From Bacillota bacterium (GTDB taxonomy: Bacteria; Bacillota; Dehalobacteriia; UBA4068; UBA4997): a DNA stretch of 8,982 nt. Positions 5,615-8,982 of the stretch are shown piece after piece (position 1 is the stretch's first letter; each line of letters begins with the position of its first letter). The notes below the pieces were generated by a model, which saw only the letters and a list, made by a program, of their open reading frames with translations, was not told where the DNA came from and did no database searches. The stretch lies in contig JAFQHB010000001.1 of the NCBI GenBank assembly GCA_017398165.1, positions 1-8,982 of the forward strand, written 5' to 3'. Both the position numbers and the translations under genes were made by a program.

Positions 5615-6952
5615 TTAGCAAATGCCCTGAGCCATCATAGCGTCAGCGACTTTCTCAAAGCCCGCAATATTAGCACCCAGTACGAAGTTGCCGGGTACGC
5701 CATAGCGTTCAGCCGCCGAAGCAGTCTTATCGTAAATGTCAGCCATAATGTGCTGCAGCTTGGCGTCAACATCAGTGAAGCTCCAGCTCATACGCATACT
5801 GTTCTGTGCCATCTCCAGTGCCGAGGTAGCCACGCCGCCGGCATTGGCAGCCTTGCCGGGCATAAAGATGATACCTTTCTCCAGTGCGTAATCGGTGGCC
5901 TCACGGGTGGTAGGCATATTAGCACCCTCAGCCACGATACGGCAGCCGTTAGCGTGCAGGGTCTGCATATCCTCCAGAGTCAGCTCGTTCTGGGTAGCAC
6001 AGGGCAGTGCGATCTCGCAGGGGATGGTCCAGATGCCTTTGCCCTCATAGTATTCTGCAGTCGGTACGATCTCAGCATACTCGCGGATACGGCCGCGGCG
6101 TACTTCCTTGATCTCCTTTACGACATCCAACTGGATGCCCTGGGGATCATATACATAGCCGTCCGAGTCGCTCATCGCCACGACACGCATATCCTTCTGC
6201 TGTGCCTTGGCCACTGCATAAGTCGCCACGTTGCCGGAGCCGGAAACTACAGCGGTCTTACCTTTCAGCTTGCCGCCGCGATGACGCAGGATCTCCTCCA
6301 GAATATAAATCAGGCCAAAGCCGGTGGCCTCGGTACGCCCCAGAGAGCCGCCGTAAGGAATACCCTTACCAGTCAGCACACCCTCATACAGGCTGGTCAG
6401 GCGCTTGTAATGGCCATACAGGAAACCGATCTCTCTGGCGCCTACGCCAATATCACCGGCCGGTACGTCGCGATCAGCACCGATATATTTGAAAAGCTCA
6501 GTCATAAAGCTCTGGCAGAACAGCATAACCTCGCGATCGGATTTACCCTTGGGATCAAAGTCAGAGCCGCCTTTACCGCCGCCGATAGCCTGACCGGTCA
6601 GCGAGTTTTTGAAAGTCTGCTCAAAAGCCAGGAATTTCAGGATGCCCTGATTTACCGAAGGATGGAAACGCAGACCACCCTTGTAAGGACCGATAGCGCT
6701 GTTGAACTGAATACGATAACCGCGATTTACGTGTACAACATTGTTGTCATCGATCCACGGCACGCGGAAAGATACCACTCTCTCGGGCTCTATCAGACGT
6801 TCCAGCAGCGAAACACTGCGGTACTTATCTTCATTAGCGTCAATGATCTCAGTTAAAGAATCCAATACCTCTTTTACAGCCTGATAAAATTCCGGCTCAC
6901 CGGGATTATTCCGGACAACTCTCTCATAAATTTCTTGTGCGTAACCAGACAT
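5615..6952 (-). CDS. gdhA: Glutamate dehydrogenase, hexameric class I
   Basis: This enzyme interconverts 2-oxoglutarate plus ammonia and glutamate. Its 445 residues match the bacterial hexameric type. Seen: YKGGLRFHPSVN (Lys91), FEQTFKNSLTG (Lys115), IGGGKGGSDFDPKGKSD (catalytic Lys127), VPAGDIGVGAREIG (Asp167), Rossmann motif SGSGNVATYA (237-246), GANMPTT and the C-terminal PGKAANAGGVATSALEMAQN. The loop after the second Rossmann strand reads SDSDG. This mixes the Ser of NADP-type enzymes with an Asp seen in the NAD-type clostridial enzyme, so cofactor preference is open. The ATG at 6952 has a good ribosome site (AAAGAGGTG, about 6961-6969). It is monocistronic, with its own promoter (7051-7079), a leader of about 90 nt and a terminator. 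Confidence 0.96.
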   Translation of the reverse strand: MSGYAQEIYERVVRNNPGEPEFYQAVKEVLDSLTEIIDANEDKYRSVSLLERLIEPERVVSFRVPWIDDNNVVHVNRGYRIQFNSAIGPYKGGLRFHPSVNQGILKFLAFEQTFKNSLTGQAIGGGKGGSDFDPKGKSDREVMLFCQSFMTELFKYIGADRDVPAGDIGVGAREIGFLYGHYKRLTSLYEGVLTGKGIPYGGSLGRTEATGFGLIYILEEILRHRGGKLKGKTAVVSGSGNVATYAVAKAQQKDMRVVAMSDSDGYVYDPQGIQLDVVKEIKEVRRGRIREYAEIVPTAEYYEGKGIWTIPCEIALPCATQNELTLEDMQTLHANGCRIVAEGANMPTTREATDYALEKGIIFMPGKAANAGGVATSALEMAQNSMRMSWSFTDVDAKLQHIMADIYDKTASAAERYGVPGNFVLGANIAGFEKVADAMMAQGIC

Positions 6953-6995
6953 TTACCAACACCTCTTTCAAAAAAATACTATGCACAGTGCTCCA

Positions 6996-7036
6996 TTTTC
7001 AATATACACGACCACAGATAATTGGCAGATTGAAAA
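6996..7036. repeat. Spaced inverted repeat in the gdhA leader
   Basis: TTTTCAAT (6996-7003) and ATTGAAAA (7029-7036) are perfect 8-base arms separated by 25 bases. They lie wholly in the predicted 5' leader. They could fold in the RNA or be a protein site downstream of the promoter; AT-rich arms of this size can also arise by chance. Confidence 0.4.
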
Positions 7037-7050
7037 GACCGAGCAGGTAT

Positions 7051-7079
7051 ATTATACACTTTTTGCGGAAAAAAGTAAA
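7051..7079 (-). promoter_or_regulatory. Promoter of gdhA
   Basis: On the minus strand -35 TTTACT (7079-7074), a 17-base spacer and a perfect -10 TATAAT (7056-7051) are seen. Transcription would begin near 7044, leaving a leader of about 90 nt that contains a spaced inverted repeat (6996-7036). Confidence 0.7.
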
Positions 7080-7140
7080 GATTTTATTGATGTATACAGT
7101 ATATTTATTAGCCAAACCGTAAAAATTTTGTTGCAGCCCC

Positions 7141-8289
7141 CTAAAATTCGGTTTTTGTGATATCAAACAGATACGCAGCCAGTATGAAGCCGGCGCGGAA
7201 CAACCGCATTATCTGCCACCACCCGCCGCCGCGGAGTCCGTATTCGTTTATCAGCCCAAACTTCCCGGCAAAGCTGCGTACATCCTCAAACCATACCTCG
7301 TGGCGCACACCATCCTGCCAATAATTAAAGTACGGTGAAGACGCAGTCTCATCAAAAAATATCTCCGCCCCGGTATCCGCCGCCAGACGCATCGCCTCTA
7401 CCCCACCAAAGCTTCTGGCCATACTTTCCCCCTGCACGTAGGGCAGAGTCCAATCATAGGCATAGTTGGCAATACCCAGATATATTTTCTCCGGCGGGAT
7501 CTCGGTGACGGCATAATCCAGCACCCGCCGCATCCAGTTCAGCGGGGCGACCGGCTGCGGCGCGCTATAGGTATAGCCCCATTCATAGGTCATCAACAGC
7601 ACGTAATCCACCACTGCCCCCAGCGCCGCATAATCTATGCCCTCATACAGCAGCCCGGGCTGATCGGCCGAGGTCTTGGGAGCCAACGCCACCGACAGTG
7701 TAGCCCCCTGCCGGTGCATCACCTCAGCCAGATCAGCCACAAACTGCGTAAAGGCATCCCGGTCCGATGCCAGTATATATTCAAAATCCACGTCGATGCC
7801 GTCATACCCCTTAGCCTGCACCGTCGCCGCCAGCTCATCCAGCAGCCGCTGGCGGGCGGATGCATCAGCCAACACCGAGCTTATCAGGTAATTATTGAAT
7901 TTGCCGTCCGGGCCAAAAGGCGTCAGCGTCAATATCGGACGCACGGCGGCCTGGCGTGCAGCGGCGATCATCCAGCCATCATCCTGCGGCGGCGGTACCA
8001 GCGCCCCGTCATAGCCGAACCCATAAGAAAATATCGAAAGCTCTGATAAATAGCGCAGACTCTCCTGCAATATCTCTTCATTGATAAAGGTATAGGCATA
8101 GCCGTTATTGGCAGCAGCCCGCCCGAATGGCTCAAGACCCGCCACACCCGGTATCAGCATCGCCTGCCCCACCGCCAGACGATAGGGGTAAATAAGCTGA
8201 TTGGTATAGATCAGCTCGCCGACCGCCACACCAAAAGCCGCTGCTATACTATCGACAGTATCACCCTGCTGCACAACATATATTTCCAT
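7141..8289 (-). CDS. LysM domain plus glycoside hydrolase 18 protein (SleL/YaaH-like)
   Basis: The 382-residue protein is a predicted peptidoglycan-acting glycosidase. Residues 2-47 are one LysM domain (YVVQQGDTVDSIAAAFGV to GQAMLIP). Residues 63-382 are a GH18 barrel: AYTFINEEIL, RPILTL, the catalytic signature DGIDVDFE (163-170, proton donor Glu170), VALAPKTSADQ, YVLLMTYEWG and the closing INEYGLRGGGWWQIMRLF. In sporeformers, relatives with two N-terminal LysM domains (SleL, YaaH) hydrolyse cortex fragments as N-acetylglucosaminidases; this one has a single LysM. There is no signal peptide, as in those spore-associated relatives. The ATG at 8289 is preceded by GGGTGAT at 5 nt. A spore or cortex role is inferred and needs proof that the organism sporulates; a vegetative wall or chitin-like substrate is the alternative. 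The upstream region carries short repeats. Confidence 0.88.
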   Translation of the reverse strand: MEIYVVQQGDTVDSIAAAFGVAVGELIYTNQLIYPYRLAVGQAMLIPGVAGLEPFGRAAANNGYAYTFINEEILQESLRYLSELSIFSYGFGYDGALVPPPQDDGWMIAAARQAAVRPILTLTPFGPDGKFNNYLISSVLADASARQRLLDELAATVQAKGYDGIDVDFEYILASDRDAFTQFVADLAEVMHRQGATLSVALAPKTSADQPGLLYEGIDYAALGAVVDYVLLMTYEWGYTYSAPQPVAPLNWMRRVLDYAVTEIPPEKIYLGIANYAYDWTLPYVQGESMARSFGGVEAMRLAADTGAEIFFDETASSPYFNYWQDGVRHEVWFEDVRSFAGKFGLINEYGLRGGGWWQIMRLFRAGFILAAYLFDITKTEF

Positions 8290-8307
8290 GGCATATCACC
8301 CACATAA

Positions 8308-8319
8308 GCAGTATACTGC
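8308..8319. repeat. 12-base palindrome upstream of the LysM/GH18 gene
   Basis: GCAGTATACTGC is a perfect palindrome starting 19 bases before the start codon at 8289. It may be an operator. I see no convincing sigma-A -35/-10 pair around it, and no clear match to the sporulation sigma factor consensus sequences I know. Confidence 0.4.
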
Positions 8320-8339
8320 CTATTTATATGCAGCAGACA

Positions 8340-8370
8340 CTGCGGCAAACACCCCCGGCTGCGGCAAACA
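8340..8370. repeat. Two 12-base direct repeats upstream of the LysM/GH18 gene
   Basis: CTGCGGCAAACA occurs at 8340-8351 and again at 8359-8370, a period of 19 bases, or about two helical turns. Such spacing suits tandem binding of a regulator on one DNA face. They lie between the upstream terminator and the gene, where its promoter should be. Confidence 0.5.
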
Positions 8371-8373
8371 GAT

Positions 8374-8418
8374 AAAAAAAACCGGACGGCATATGGACTT
8401 GCTCCACACACCGCCCGG
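8374..8418 (-). terminator. Intrinsic terminator after the CdaR-like gene
   Basis: On the minus strand a 16-base-pair stem (8418-8403 with 8397-8382, including several G-U pairs) and a 5-base loop are followed by eight T (8381-8374). It lies 38 bases after the CdaR-like stop and separates that gene from the LysM/GH18 gene. Confidence 0.92.
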
Positions 8419-8455
8419 CCAATATTCACCTACTTACTGACTTTATCTACTTTGT

Positions 8456-8982
8456 CTATTTACGGCTGACACTGACGCCGATCTCGGCCGGCTCTGCCTG
8501 GATTATCTCCACGTTTTGATCAGAATACAGCTCCACCGGCACGGTCGCCTTGCCCGGCGAGAGATTGCCGACATCCACGCGTGCCTCCACATCGGTATTC
8601 AGCATACCATTCAGCGCCGAGGAAGGCCCGCGCACCGTCACGTCGATGGTATTAGTATCCAGCTGATAATTATAGTTGGAATTGGCTCTCGATAAAGATA
8701 CCGCAACGTCACGCAGGATGACGGTACGCTGCTTCTCCACCACTACCAACACTCCAAAGCTCTGTGAATTATCTATTCTCGCCCCATCCACACTCAACAG
8801 GGATACTTCCTCCTTGACGTTGCCGGAGGCTCCGCTGATATTCACAGCCGATGTATAGACGTAATCCAGATTATCCAGCACGTTTTGCGGCCCCAATACC
8901 GTTGCCGAGACAGGATCGGCCACAATACGCGATATCATATAGCCCTCGGCAGGCTCACCGCTGATCGTCACCCGCACCGGCA
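8456..8982 (-). CDS. cdaR: YbbR-domain protein, CdaR-like (C-terminal part; gene runs off the right edge)
   Basis: About 175 C-terminal residues are visible. They hold a YbbR repeat (PVRVTISGEPAEGYMISRIVADPVSATVLGP... to VLVVVEKQ, partly cut) and a second one (VILRDVAVSL... TIDVTVRGPSSALNGML... VDVGNLSPGKATVPVEL... to IGVSVSRK). The VxGP turn followed by a short helix and an Asp-Val-(S/G)-x-LSxG strand is typical of this family. In Bacillota, proteins of several YbbR repeats with an N-terminal membrane anchor (CdaR) bind and regulate the diadenylate cyclase CdaA that makes c-di-AMP, and the genes cdaA-cdaR-glmM are usually linked. The anchor and the neighbour are outside the window, so the symbol rests on the repeats alone. 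The reading frame is open through the window edge. The GTG at 8977 is internal, not a start. Confidence 0.8.
   Translation of the reverse strand, partial: PVRVTISGEPAEGYMISRIVADPVSATVLGPQNVLDNLDYVYTSAVNISGASGNVKEEVSLLSVDGARIDNSQSFGVLVVVEKQRTVILRDVAVSLSRANSNYNYQLDTNTIDVTVRGPSSALNGMLNTDVEARVDVGNLSPGKATVPVELYSDQNVEIIQAEPAEIGVSVSRK

Noticed and set aside
5603..6856. Plus-strand frame of 417 codons opposite gdhA
   Set aside because: It is complementary to a fully conserved glutamate dehydrogenase gene and its product resembles no family I know. It is most likely an effect of the strong codon bias of gdhA.

Overview
The window looks like ordinary chromosome from a member of the Bacillota (Firmicutes). 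RNase Y, a YbbR-repeat CdaR-type protein, a LysM plus GH18 glycosidase of the SleL/YaaH kind, sigma-A-like promoters and strong Shine-Dalgarno sites all point there. I cannot settle the class; Clostridia and Negativicutes are both possible. No transposase, integrase, CRISPR array, rRNA or tRNA was recognised.

Layout: all genes except one lie on the minus strand. From right to left they are: the end of a cdaR-like gene (8456-8982, cut by the window edge) with a strong terminator; a LysM/GH18 hydrolase (7141-8289); glutamate dehydrogenase gdhA (5615-6952) with its own promoter; a zinc/manganese-type ABC importer operon in the order binding protein, ATPase, permease (5427 down to 2890), with overlapping genes and one promoter; a bidirectional terminator; then, on the plus strand, a secreted CAP-domain protein with a Cys-rich head and a long Asn/Asp linker (1786-2814). 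To the left, divergent from the CAP gene, are a degenerate shikimate-kinase-like gene (1044-1583) and the first 200 codons of RNase Y (1-602).

The only long gene-free stretch is 603-1043. It has a near-consensus promoter (971-999), several hairpins and a terminator-like hairpin (651-680), all reading toward rny. It is either a roughly 300-nt small RNA or a long, possibly attenuating, rny leader, and it is the best candidate here for something not yet described.

The genes form no single pathway. The ABC importer is one functional unit. gdhA links ammonia and central carbon metabolism. The LysM/GH18, CAP and CdaR-type proteins concern the cell envelope or cell surface. The two most unusual proteins are the AroK-like protein, which has lost most shikimate-contact residues, and the CAP protein with its unusual linker. 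I found no clear novel multi-gene system.
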